From: Torulaspora globosa
Taxonomy: Eukaryota > Ascomycota > Saccharomycetes > Saccharomycetales > Saccharomycetaceae
Direction: 5' to 3'
Assembly (NCBI RefSeq): GCF_014133895.1
Contig: NC_050728.1
Location: 434,001 to 498,000 of the forward strand
DNA length: 64,000 bases
Positions 19,101 to 27,234 of this stretch are shown here, piece by piece. The stretch's first letter is position 1; each line of letters opens with the position of its first letter. The position numbers and the translations under genes were made by a program. The notes under the pieces are model-generated. The model was not told where the DNA came from. It ran no database searches and worked only from the letters and a program-made list of their open reading frames with translations.

Positions 19101-19565
19101 ACGAAAGAGAACAAGAAGAAACGTTCATTGCTTGATTCTTATCAGAATGAAAGGGTTACTCTGAGAAACTTCCAGGTTGGCGATCTCGCTTTGTTTTTGC
19201 CCACGAGGGAGAATAAGTCACTCAATGAATCCTCTATTTCATCACTTAATTCTTCATTCTCGTCTGTCGACCTTTCGACTCCACCCCCATTCGACGTAAC
19301 TTCGACTCATCCTCCTCACGCCAGTAAAGAAAAGGCTAAGAAGGTTCGCAAGCATCGTCCATGGGCAGCTTTCACTGCCTTCGACAACAACACTAGATAT
19401 TTTTTGAAAGATGATGAAGAGTTTACCAGGGGGAAGGACTGGTTTGTTGGAAAAATACTTACTATGGAAAGCTTTCTCGCGGAAGATGGTAACAATCCCT
19501 ATAAACTTACCAAGGGTTCGCAATGGTTCGAAGTAACTGCCAAGATTGTCTCATGCCCAGTATAG
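16182..19565 (+). CDS. ATG11: Atg11, scaffold for selective autophagy
   Basis: Atg11 links cargo receptors (Atg19, Atg32, Atg36) to the Atg1 kinase and to the phagophore assembly site in Cvt, mitophagy and pexophagy. The product has 1127 residues (S. cerevisiae 1178). The N-terminal block includes [20 protein letters not shown]. Several coiled coils follow, the longest at about 650-880. The conserved C-terminal region includes [35 protein letters not shown] and [18 protein letters not shown]. The frame extends upstream to 16158 only from a TTG; ATG 16182 is the natural start. It converges on TAH18. Confidence 0.96.
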   Translation: [1127 protein letters not shown]

Positions 19566-19978
19566 GTCTTTATAAGCCCAATGGTTACATTACAATCAAT
19601 GAAGTGCTGGTAACCGAAGCGGTCGTACGGACTTAAGTGGATCATTCCATCTTTCCACTCGGGCTTTGCGCCTATTGGGACGCCCAGTGCCGTCTCGGGC
19701 TGATTGCTGTCAATGAGAGCCAAAATGATTTCGTGCTAGTGCTCGCTTAATAGATCTGACAGCTTGGTACCACTACCGTTTGGTTATGTTTGCTTGAAGT
19801 GAGGTAAGCGAAGAAGTTCCCTGGCATAAGAAGAACGCTTGGATCTCAACCCGAAATGTGATAAATGTGATTATTTCGGGTTGAGATCCCTTAACTTAAG
19901 CGGTTGAATGCGCTAATAATTGGTTGAAATTTGATATAATTTACGGATCTCACTTAGTAACCTATATTAGTATACAGA
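19566..19978 (+). other. ATG11-TAH18 convergent intergenic region with a long perfect inverted repeat
   Basis: Two convergent stop codons lie 413 bp apart. The first part is overlapped by a minus-strand open frame (ATG at 19645) running back into the end of ATG11, with no supported function. The second part holds a 17-bp perfect inverted repeat (19841-19857 and 19873-19889). No other gene signal was seen. Confidence 0.6.
19841..19889. repeat. Perfect 17-bp inverted repeat with 15-nt loop
   Basis: The left arm GGATCTCAACCCGAAAT (19841-19857) is the exact reverse complement of the right arm at 19873-19889; the spacer is 15 nt and AT-rich. RNA from either strand would form a strong hairpin in the 3' region of ATG11 or TAH18. 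A perfect arm of this length is unusual in yeast unique DNA. It may be a 3'-processing or termination element, a transcription-factor half-site pair, or a small insertion scar. Confidence 0.8.
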
Positions 19979-21847
19979 CTACCACGTTTCTTGCAGGTAT
20001 CTATCATTTTTCTCTAAAAGCTTCAAATAATCGCATGCTGCTGTATCAGTTTCAAAGTTGCCCCACTTCTTCAGAATCTCCAGTAGTGTAATTCTGACTT
20101 GGGTAGGCATTTTCCCAGAAGAACCACAAAGATAAATTATAGCGTCTTTTTCAACCAGCAGCCTAGCGATAGTATTACCAATGGCCCAAAGACGGTCCTG
20201 GACGTACTTGAATTCTGGTGAATTTTCTCGATCTCTGGAAAAGCAGCTAAACAGCGTTATTCTATTTGTTTCTTCCCACTTCTGAAGGAGGTCTTTGTAA
20301 AGAAAGTCCTTTTCCATAAATCTATTTCCAAAAAATAGCATAATTTGATTGGAGATTTCTGCTCTGATCAGAGACATCATCGGCGCAATCCCAACACCAG
20401 GACTTATTAATATCATTGGCCTGTCACGTAGTTGCTCGTTCTCAAATAAATGATTATTTTGAATTTTGTATCGAAGCTGATCTCCTGGCGATAGATTCGC
20501 AATAAAATCTGTACAAAGTCCCTTCCTAATCTTTCTCAATATGGTCTTGTATCTTACGATCGCGACCGTTAGCTCAATACTGCTGCAGTTTGGTCCGCTA
20601 GATATGGAAAAGTATCGCGGCTTGATCGCTGGAAGGAAGTCCAGAGCAAATTCCCATGGCAATCTCAAGGACATGAAATCTTGTAGAACTTCAAGTAGGG
20701 ATCTTCTGGGCCTATTGCAATAGTCGAAGAGATCTTGCATATCCTCATCTGCTCCGAACTGCTGCAGCTTTTCACGCTGCTGGTTCATTTGCTCAAGACC
20801 CCGCTCCAAACGACTCATATCAGTGGCAAAGGTCCAGACCTTCTTGAAAAAGCTGGCTCTTGGGATACTCATAATGTCACAATGGTACTTGAGCAAATTC
20901 CGTAAGGTCAAAGGTTGCACCAATCCACCCTCTATGCTGGGAGCCCTGTCACTGAAAATCAGAGGCTTATCTGCGACTGGTTTCCAATGCGGTTGAAGTT
21001 CCAAGAATTGCTGCACAGATTGATCAGTGTTGCATGGAAAGATGCTTACGGTATCACCTGGGCCATATTCATGGGCTTCAGCACCTTTAAAAATAAACTG
21101 TCTTACATCCTGGAAGTGCTCAGCATGAGTAATTCTTTGATTTCTTTCTACAGATCCAACTCTAACAAATTCATCGCCCTTGAAAGACACAGAATTCGAC
21201 TGTATATTGTCGTCCCGTTCTATCAACAATGATGAATCTGGTCTGAGATAGACATCGGCAGGTAATTCTTCGCGTTTGATGATTTCGCCATTGACCTTCC
21301 TCGTAGGATAGGTTGCACACAGATTATCTAGCGCTTTCTTCTCAAACTCAAAATAAACGCTCTCTATGCCGGCACCGGTGTTCTTGTTGCTGCCGAGCAT
21401 ACATTGCTCATCGGCTTCTAGTCTTTTGTAGGGTTCTTTCGCACCGAGTTGATTAACGATTCTTTCATGAAGCTTCCTTATTGCATAATTGAACTTCGGA
21501 TAAGACGAATCACCTAGTCCCAAAAATGAGACGCTAACGTGGTTTAGTAGATCCGATGGAAGGTCTTTTCTTCTCAAGAAAGACCAAAGTGTACTGCTCC
21601 TGTTGTTCCCATGAGAAGCTTCCAAAGCATTACGCGGTAACTCACCTTGCCCAGTAGTGGAGCAGATGATGAAGAGATGTCGGCAATCTAGGATATCCAA
21701 TGTATTGTAATCCCCCAAAGAACTCAAAGTATGTGCGAAATGTAGCCTGTGTAACTTATGTGACAAAATAAAAGCGAAATCTTGAGCATTTCCAGTCTCC
21801 GAACCATACAGTATAGCGATTCTCTTGGATATTCTGGCCTTGACCAT
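19979..21847 (-). CDS. TAH18: Tah18, diflavin reductase of cytosolic Fe-S assembly
   Basis: Tah18 passes electrons from NADPH via FAD and FMN to Dre2 for cytosolic iron-sulfur protein assembly. Its 622 residues match S. cerevisiae (623). The flavodoxin domain (about 10-160) carries the FMN loop GSETGNAQDFA and STTGQGELP. The FAD domain (about 230-430) includes PRYFSISSGP. The NADPH domain (about 460-620) includes LISPGVGIAPMMSLIRAE and ends DRYLQETW, the conserved terminus. ATG 21847 gives a short N-terminal lead before the flavodoxin fold. The gene is 264 bp upstream of MSF1's 3' end on the same strand. Confidence 0.97.
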   Translation of the reverse strand: MVKARISKRIAILYGSETGNAQDFAFILSHKLHRLHFAHTLSSLGDYNTLDILDCRHLFIICSTTGQGELPRNALEASHGNNRSSTLWSFLRRKDLPSDLLNHVSVSFLGLGDSSYPKFNYAIRKLHERIVNQLGAKEPYKRLEADEQCMLGSNKNTGAGIESVYFEFEKKALDNLCATYPTRKVNGEIIKREELPADVYLRPDSSLLIERDDNIQSNSVSFKGDEFVRVGSVERNQRITHAEHFQDVRQFIFKGAEAHEYGPGDTVSIFPCNTDQSVQQFLELQPHWKPVADKPLIFSDRAPSIEGGLVQPLTLRNLLKYHCDIMSIPRASFFKKVWTFATDMSRLERGLEQMNQQREKLQQFGADEDMQDLFDYCNRPRRSLLEVLQDFMSLRLPWEFALDFLPAIKPRYFSISSGPNCSSIELTVAIVRYKTILRKIRKGLCTDFIANLSPGDQLRYKIQNNHLFENEQLRDRPMILISPGVGIAPMMSLIRAEISNQIMLFFGNRFMEKDFLYKDLLQKWEETNRITLFSCFSRDRENSPEFKYVQDRLWAIGNTIARLLVEKDAIIYLCGSSGKMPTQVRITLLEILKKWGNFETDTAACDYLKLLEKNDRYLQETW

Positions 21848-22111
21848 ATCTCACACTCTTGGCGCCTCTCTGAATACAATATGAGCTCCAATCGCAACCC
21901 CTCGGCTTTTAAAAGGTTTCGAAGAGCCTTATACGTCAGTGAAGAAACCGGGTGTCGTTGATTACATATTCGCTAGTGCGAGGTGATCTGCACCAGGTCT
22001 CTTGAAAGGTCTCGATAGAGAGGCGTTCAAGGTGAATGATTATTTATTTACATGGGACGGCTATCTGGAGCTGAATAATGGTTATTATATGTACATTTGA
22101 AGTTACCGGTC

Positions 22112-23515
22112 TTACCTTAGTTCAACGCCGTATGTTTCTGCCAATTGGCTGCGAACTTGTTCTTGAAGCTTGTTAATCTCGCTGTTGGTGATATTTCTGT
22201 CCATTGACTGATAATTTATCCGATAGCATAGGGATGTCCTGCCCGTCTTAGGATGCTCAAACTGGTCGACCAGCTTGACACTCTCAATGAGATCGCCAGC
22301 TACGTTCCGCACAATCTCCATCACATCATTTTCATGAATGGTGTGCAATTGCTTGTCCTTAGTGAGCCAGAATGCTACGTCTCTCAGCGTGCCGGGGTAT
22401 TTTGAATATGGCTTGAAAGTACTTATCACCTCTTTTTGGAATTGATCGTGAAACCGATTGTCTTTTGTCCAAAATAACCTGATGTCTGGAATCTCGAAAA
22501 GAAGCATCGCAATGCGATCCAAGCCGAGGCCGAATGCCCAGGATATGGTCGACTCGGGCTCGAAGCCTGCCCTTTGCAGAACTTCTTCGCGCACCAGCCC
22601 GCATCCGCATAGCTCCAACCAGTCGCCTTGCCACCAAACTTCTATCTCCCACGATGGTGCTGTCCACGGGAAATAAGCCTTAATCCACCGTACTTTTAGC
22701 TCGCTAGGGATTTCGCTCGTATCATTCTCTGCCTTTTTCATGCTTTCAATCTTTCTTTGGAATACTTCGGTCATGACCAATTCAATTGATCTTTTCAGGT
22801 GTCTTGAACATAAATCGACCTCGATATCTGTCATATATTCTTGTTTAGGATTATCTTCCAAACAAGTGTCATCCTCTACCACAACTTTGGTCGCTTGATT
22901 CAACAACTGCTCCTCTAAATTGGCCAGTTCAGCACGAAGTCGAGTAATATGAGCTGGCTCCTGTCCGGGAGCGTTGCTGGGTTCTCGCTTCCAAACACGA
23001 CAGCCTTCCATTTGATGGAAAACAGGATAATGCGTTCTATCAATTTCATCCCTTCTGTACACGTCCGCGGAGATCAAGAATCCTGGCCTTTCACTTTTCC
23101 CACTCTTAATCTTATTAAAGCACTCCATTTCATGCGCCGAAGTATGCGTACGCAACAGATAGTTTTCGTTAACGTAATACGTATCTGACTTCGACCTTCC
23201 TGGGTGATCTGCTGGGAAGCCCAGCGAGTCAAAGTTCTCAAATCTTGTAACCACGGGCTTGAATTGATTGTAAACTGTAAAAGCTGAGTCCGTCGAGTTT
23301 AATTTCTTCTCAATGGCCTCCCGCAGGATGCCGACGGGATGAGATTCCTTCAGATGCAACGCTCGATCGGTCAATCCTATTATTGATGGCGTCACGTTGG
23401 TATAACTGCTATCAGCAACGTATTTTTGACCATTAATCTCGACAGTTCTAGCAGCTTGTGAATAGAGGCGGAAAGTACCACACAATCTCACAGTCAGCGC
23501 TCTGTTCATCGCCAT
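22112..23515 (-). CDS. MSF1: Msf1, mitochondrial phenylalanyl-tRNA synthetase
   Basis: This monomeric class II synthetase charges mitochondrial tRNA-Phe. From ATG 23515 it has 467 residues (S. cerevisiae 469). The open frame continues to 23680, but the extra 55 residues are not family-like and skip a natural presequence start (MAMNRALTVRLCGTFRLYS), a basic amphipathic mitochondrial signal. Class II motifs are visible: DVYRRDEIDRTHYPVFHQMEG, ELCGCGLVREEVL and AFGLGLDRIAMLLF. The C-terminal ferredoxin-like anticodon-binding domain (FKPYSKYPGTLRDVAFWL) is intact. It is divergent from APP1. Confidence 0.96.
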   Translation of the reverse strand: MAMNRALTVRLCGTFRLYSQAARTVEINGQKYVADSSYTNVTPSIIGLTDRALHLKESHPVGILREAIEKKLNSTDSAFTVYNQFKPVVTRFENFDSLGFPADHPGRSKSDTYYVNENYLLRTHTSAHEMECFNKIKSGKSERPGFLISADVYRRDEIDRTHYPVFHQMEGCRVWKREPSNAPGQEPAHITRLRAELANLEEQLLNQATKVVVEDDTCLEDNPKQEYMTDIEVDLCSRHLKRSIELVMTEVFQRKIESMKKAENDTSEIPSELKVRWIKAYFPWTAPSWEIEVWWQGDWLELCGCGLVREEVLQRAGFEPESTISWAFGLGLDRIAMLLFEIPDIRLFWTKDNRFHDQFQKEVISTFKPYSKYPGTLRDVAFWLTKDKQLHTIHENDVMEIVRNVAGDLIESVKLVDQFEHPKTGRTSLCYRINYQSMDRNITNSEINKLQEQVRSQLAETYGVELR

Positions 23516-23995
23516 CACCGCACTCCTGGTTGATCCACAGGCGACCTGCAATGCCAAATAATCGTTTGCACTCTTACAGCTTATTTCATTCTTATAAGTG
23601 CACACCCAGACCTTGTTGTAAGAGGGTAATAAACACGTATAAGTAAAGCTCGAGTACGGTAATTTAGAGCTTTTAATCAACTCTAAGGACCTCTCTTTTC
23701 TGCCTTGAACGTATATCGTTGCGTCTATATGTGACTAGCTACTAGCTTTAACACTAGTAGATCTTTCGCCACAGATCACAGGTAAAACGGTACCGTTCCG
23801 CAGTGGATACAGAAAAGAGCTTTTACATTTTTGATTCCCAATCTAATTGCCAAACTGAACCTTATAACTACTGCCGTTTTGATACGTCCCAGCAGTCGAT
23901 CGCGGGCAAGCAGCATTGTTATAGCTAGATCACTATCATTCCGGAAGTGGAGAAAAGGGTATAGACTACCTTTGAAGCTATTCAATAAGAACAAT
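23516..23995 (+). other. MSF1/APP1 divergent promoter region
   Basis: This 480-bp region lies between the chosen starts. Both flanking frames stay open into it, but without homology to their families, so I treat it as non-coding. It contains a 7-bp inverted repeat (CTACTAG/CTAGTAG near 23739-23760). I recognised no strong transcription-factor site. Confidence 0.5.
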
Positions 23996-25669
23996 ATGTA
24001 TGGGCACAGCATCAATTCTACATCTGTTGAAAGTGGTAATGAGGGCTCCGCCGCGATGAACAAGAGGCAGCGACTTTTCAACCTGGTCAGAAACACCAAA
24101 AACAGCTACATACAGGGCTGGACTTCAAACCTTTCCCAAAGAACGGCAGGCAGCGACGAGAACCAAGCTTATTCTAATTTGCCACTAGATATGGAGATTC
24201 TGTTTTATCCAACTTATACGACAAAAATAAAGAACGGGTATGAAACGATTGTTAGGCTGGCTGTATGTGCTCCAGGGAACCCAGCTGGTCGCCGAAATAG
24301 GTTTTTGCTTTCTTTGTGTAAGCAGTTTTTGAAACCAATGAATTCGGAGGACTATGATAGTGGATTAGCGTCGAAATTCGATTCTCTGAATCGTGATGAT
24401 CAGTCAAGTCTGGGTCAGACCACCAGCAGTTCAAATTCGAGTGTGAGTAGTGTCTCCTCTCGAAGCAGGCCTGGGCAAGACGAGATAGAGGTATTGAAAA
24501 GCAGAATATCCGGATTCATGCTACGAAAAGTTCCAAATCTACCGATAATTGTAGATCTGTTACCTCAGCAGAAAGACGCGCAATATGAAACTGCTTTTGC
24601 CAACACAGATAATTTGGGCAATTTGTCGCTTCGGATGGTCTCCAGCTTCTTACCCAGAGAGTTGCGAATTACTTTAGATACTCCCAGCGATTTTCCAAAA
24701 GTCATAACACAGCAGTTTCCATGTGATTATATCGAACCTACTGGGTACGGAGTGATCAGTGATATTGATGATACTATCAAGCACACTGGCGTCACTGGCG
24801 ATAAGAGATCTATGTTTCGGAGCGTGTTTCTTAACGACATTGATTCATGGCTGATCAGCGAGGTTTCCCGATGGTATAACGCTTTGAAAGAAATCTTTGA
24901 GGCAGATTTTTTCTATGTATCGAATTCACCGGTTCAGACATATCCAGCTCTGAAAGAGTACGTTACTCGACATTTTCCCAAAGGTCCTTTATTTCTTAAG
25001 CAGTATTCGGGAAACCTGCTTGCAAGTATAATGACCTCAAGTTCCAACAGAAAGATTGGCGCTATTACTCAAATTTTCAACGATTTCCCGCATAAAAAGT
25101 TCATACTGATTGGAGACTCAGGAGAATTAGATTTCGAAACATATGTGTCTGTCAGCCTTCAGTATCCTGAACAGGTGACCGCGATTTATATCCGATGTTG
25201 CAAAGACTCCATGAGTGACCTGGGTTTGAGAGAAGCAGAGGTTATGCAAGAACTGAATGACATCATAAATGAAGAATATCTAATGACACCAGCCGTACAG
25301 GAAACTGGGAATAGTGACAGTCGAAGATCTGGACCACCTGTGCCGTCTCGGAAACCAAAGTTGACGCCCGAGCAAGAAAGGGAAATTTTTGAGTCTCGTC
25401 AAATTTCGCAGGCGGCGCCGGCCTTACCGCCAAGACCTACCAACGCTCAAGATTCTGATACACTATTTTATTATACCCCATCAACGCAGAACGATTATGG
25501 TACCTACAGCTCATTTTTTGACAAGCGGGGAGACAATTGGAGAAACAGAGTGAAAAGTGGTGTCAGAAAGCTGAAAGATTTGCAGAAAGAAACGGCCATA
25601 AGGGTAATGTTCTTCAAGGATCCTGAACTACCCTTGGAGGATTATGTAAGGCATGTTAAGCATGAGTAA
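23996..25669 (+). CDS. APP1: App1, actin-patch phosphatidate phosphatase
   Basis: App1 is a Mg-dependent phosphatidate phosphatase at cortical actin patches, linked to endocytosis. The HAD-like catalytic motif DxDxT is present as SDIDDTIKHTGVTG (Asp near residue 256) within the conserved App1 domain (FYVSNSP, PLFLKQYSGN, ILIGDSGELDFE). The C-terminal tail has proline-rich SH3 ligands (GPPVPSRKPK, APALPPRP) that in S. cerevisiae bind Rvs167 and other patch proteins. From ATG 23996 it has 557 residues (S. cerevisiae 587). The frame opens at 23831, but the added residues look like leader, so 23831 is a less likely alternative start. Confidence 0.94.
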   Translation: MYGHSINSTSVESGNEGSAAMNKRQRLFNLVRNTKNSYIQGWTSNLSQRTAGSDENQAYSNLPLDMEILFYPTYTTKIKNGYETIVRLAVCAPGNPAGRRNRFLLSLCKQFLKPMNSEDYDSGLASKFDSLNRDDQSSLGQTTSSSNSSVSSVSSRSRPGQDEIEVLKSRISGFMLRKVPNLPIIVDLLPQQKDAQYETAFANTDNLGNLSLRMVSSFLPRELRITLDTPSDFPKVITQQFPCDYIEPTGYGVISDIDDTIKHTGVTGDKRSMFRSVFLNDIDSWLISEVSRWYNALKEIFEADFFYVSNSPVQTYPALKEYVTRHFPKGPLFLKQYSGNLLASIMTSSSNRKIGAITQIFNDFPHKKFILIGDSGELDFETYVSVSLQYPEQVTAIYIRCCKDSMSDLGLREAEVMQELNDIINEEYLMTPAVQETGNSDSRRSGPPVPSRKPKLTPEQEREIFESRQISQAAPALPPRPTNAQDSDTLFYYTPSTQNDYGTYSSFFDKRGDNWRNRVKSGVRKLKDLQKETAIRVMFFKDPELPLEDYVRHVKHE

Positions 25670-25749
25670 GGTCCCAGAAATAGTTGTTCCTGGTTTAAAT
25701 TACTTAGAATTTTACGTTAATGAATGGCCAAGTTAGCGGATGGCTTGAC

Positions 25750-26763
25750 TCAAGCAGATGCAGTATTGGTTTCCTTTTGAACCTTGATTTCAAAAGTTGG
25801 ATTACTACCGTCACCGTAATCCTTGATATTATCAGTCTCGTCTAGAGCCTTTGTGAACTCAGAAAGATCCCATTCGGACCCTTGAGATGCGTCGTTCAAG
25901 TCATTTTCATCGAACTTCTTGTTTTCCACGTAAAGCTTCAGCAAAACTTCACGACCGGTGGGTTTCTTCTTACCGTTTTCCTTCCTCTCAGCATTTTGCT
26001 TATCAATTAGATGGTTCTGCTTCCATTTGGCAAAGTTTTCCACGGTAATTGGTGTTAATTTAGATTTATCTAGCCTCTCCCTCTCGGTCTCGATAAACTC
26101 TTCCAGAGTAATCTTCGGTTGATTGTCTAGCGCCTCTCTTTCCAATCTCTTCTGCTCGTTGGTTTTCAGCACAAACCCCTCGGGCAAAGAATGCCTGTAC
26201 ATACACTTGTCGCCGCCGTTCGGACACGTCCAAAACCACCCGTACTTGCCGTTCTCAACGGCTTCGATAAAATATTTGCAGACCTTATCGGTTGTGGTCT
26301 TCGGATTACCATGTTTTGACAGGATGACCGTCCTCAACTTCGCCTCATCCCACTGATCCATCGTATCTTCCTCTTTCTCCTTCCTGACATCCGTGTACAG
26401 ATCCCTCTTTTCCACTTTCCTCCCCACGTTCAAGTCGTGCGAGAACTTACATTTGGCTCCCTTGTTACAGTTGCCAATCTTAAACATCGCACATAACACC
26501 GTCTTGGGATCCACACCCGCCCGTACTCGTTGATCCACCGTAGGATTGAAAAGAGCTCTTCTTTCCGCTTCTTCCGCCTCCCTCCGCTTCTTCTCTTCCA
26601 GCTTCTGACGCCTCAAATCTTCCTTCCCTGGATCGCTCTGTGATTGAACCTGCTTGATGTACTTCTGCACTTTGGTCGACCTATTCTTATTTTTCATCCC
26701 GAACGTCTTGTCGACATTGTCCTTTTTCTTAGCCGGTTGCTGCTGTTTCTTTTTGGGTGGCAT
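25750..26763 (-). CDS. TMA46: Tma46, CCCH zinc-finger partner of the GTPase Rbg1
   Basis: Tma46 is the DRG-family regulatory protein (DFRP1) that binds and stabilises Rbg1 on translating ribosomes. The product has 337 residues (S. cerevisiae 345). A lysine-rich N-terminus ([22 protein letters not shown]) leads to two CCCH fingers, [19 protein letters not shown] and the split CKYF...[12 protein letters not shown], then the acidic DFRP domain (about 240-310). ATG 26763 starts the conserved MPPKK motif. It converges on APP1 (80 bp) and shares a 471-bp promoter region with PTC5. Confidence 0.95.
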   Translation of the reverse strand: MPPKKKQQQPAKKKDNVDKTFGMKNKNRSTKVQKYIKQVQSQSDPGKEDLRRQKLEEKKRREAEEAERRALFNPTVDQRVRAGVDPKTVLCAMFKIGNCNKGAKCKFSHDLNVGRKVEKRDLYTDVRKEKEEDTMDQWDEAKLRTVILSKHGNPKTTTDKVCKYFIEAVENGKYGWFWTCPNGGDKCMYRHSLPEGFVLKTNEQKRLEREALDNQPKITLEEFIETERERLDKSKLTPITVENFAKWKQNHLIDKQNAERKENGKKKPTGREVLLKLYVENKKFDENDLNDASQGSEWDLSEFTKALDETDNIKDYGDGSNPTFEIKVQKETNTASA

Positions 26764-26932
26764 ATCTCCTCAACTGACTGCTTATCCTCACCGATAGATC
26801 CACTAAAACGTACTCGACTAATGCCTCCTACCAATAGCGAACCTTCACTAGCCCTCTATAAGCTCATCGAGTTCGAGAAGAAACCTGTAAATTTTCTTCA
26901 AATTTCAATCGCTCTGTACGATAATCAACAAG

Positions 26933-26950
26933 TCACGTGAATATCACGTG
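26933..26950. promoter_or_regulatory. Paired Cbf1-type E-boxes
   Basis: CACGTG occurs at 26934-26939 and 26945-26950, each preceded by T (TCACGTG), the Cbf1-preferred context. They are 11 bp apart, one helical turn, so two dimers would face the same side. They lie about 170 bp from the TMA46 ATG and 285 bp from the PTC5 ATG. Confidence 0.65.
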
Positions 26951-26990
26951 GTCTCAACCACTTTCAAATCGACCATCAATTAAGAGCTAA

Positions 26991-27030
26991 GTAGCCTTTT
27001 AGCAGCTAGAGTAGCCTTTTAGTAGCCTGG
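26991..27030 (+). repeat. Two-unit 20-bp tandem repeat
   Basis: Units at 26991-27010 and 27011-27030 share the first 12 bases (GTAGCCTTTTAG) and 16 of 20 in all. No function is apparent. Confidence 0.6.
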
Positions 27031-27153
27031 TTACACATCCGGTGCTGCCAATCGGGTCGAGCAGTTGTCCCAGTGCTCAATTCTGTTCAGATCTCGTGGC
27101 GTTTTTTTGTTTCTGTGAGGCCCGGGGCCTTTAAACCTCTGGAAGGCGACCAG

Positions 27154-27225
27154 ATGATTAACGAACACGAAGAGATACAGAATTTGATGAAAGGTGTGCG
27201 GTCGGTACCTGGAGTGTTTAGCTAG
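27154..27225 (+). other. Upstream ORF of PTC5 (23 codons)
   Basis: ATG 27154 opens a 23-codon frame ending at TAG 27223-27225, only 9 nt before the PTC5 ATG and in a different frame. The peptide begins MINEHEEIQNLMKG. If it lies in the mRNA leader it should lower PTC5 translation or make it conditional. Expression is unproven. Confidence 0.4.
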
Positions 27226-27234
27226 CTAGAATCG

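Larger units (their letters stand above)
26764..27234 (+). other. TMA46/PTC5 divergent promoter region
   Basis: The 471-bp region holds two E-boxes at 26934-26939 and 26945-26950, a two-unit tandem repeat (26991-27030, period 20 bp, 16 of 20 identical) and a 23-codon uORF (27154-27225) ending 9 nt before PTC5. Confidence 0.6.

Noticed and set aside
23516..23680. 55-residue N-terminal extension of Msf1
   Set aside because: It does not resemble the family and would bury a good mitochondrial presequence starting at 23515.
26930..27050. CDEI-like TCACGTG as part of a point centromere
   Set aside because: No 80-90 bp AT-rich CDEII and no CCG-centred CDEIII follow on either side; the sites read better as promoter E-boxes.
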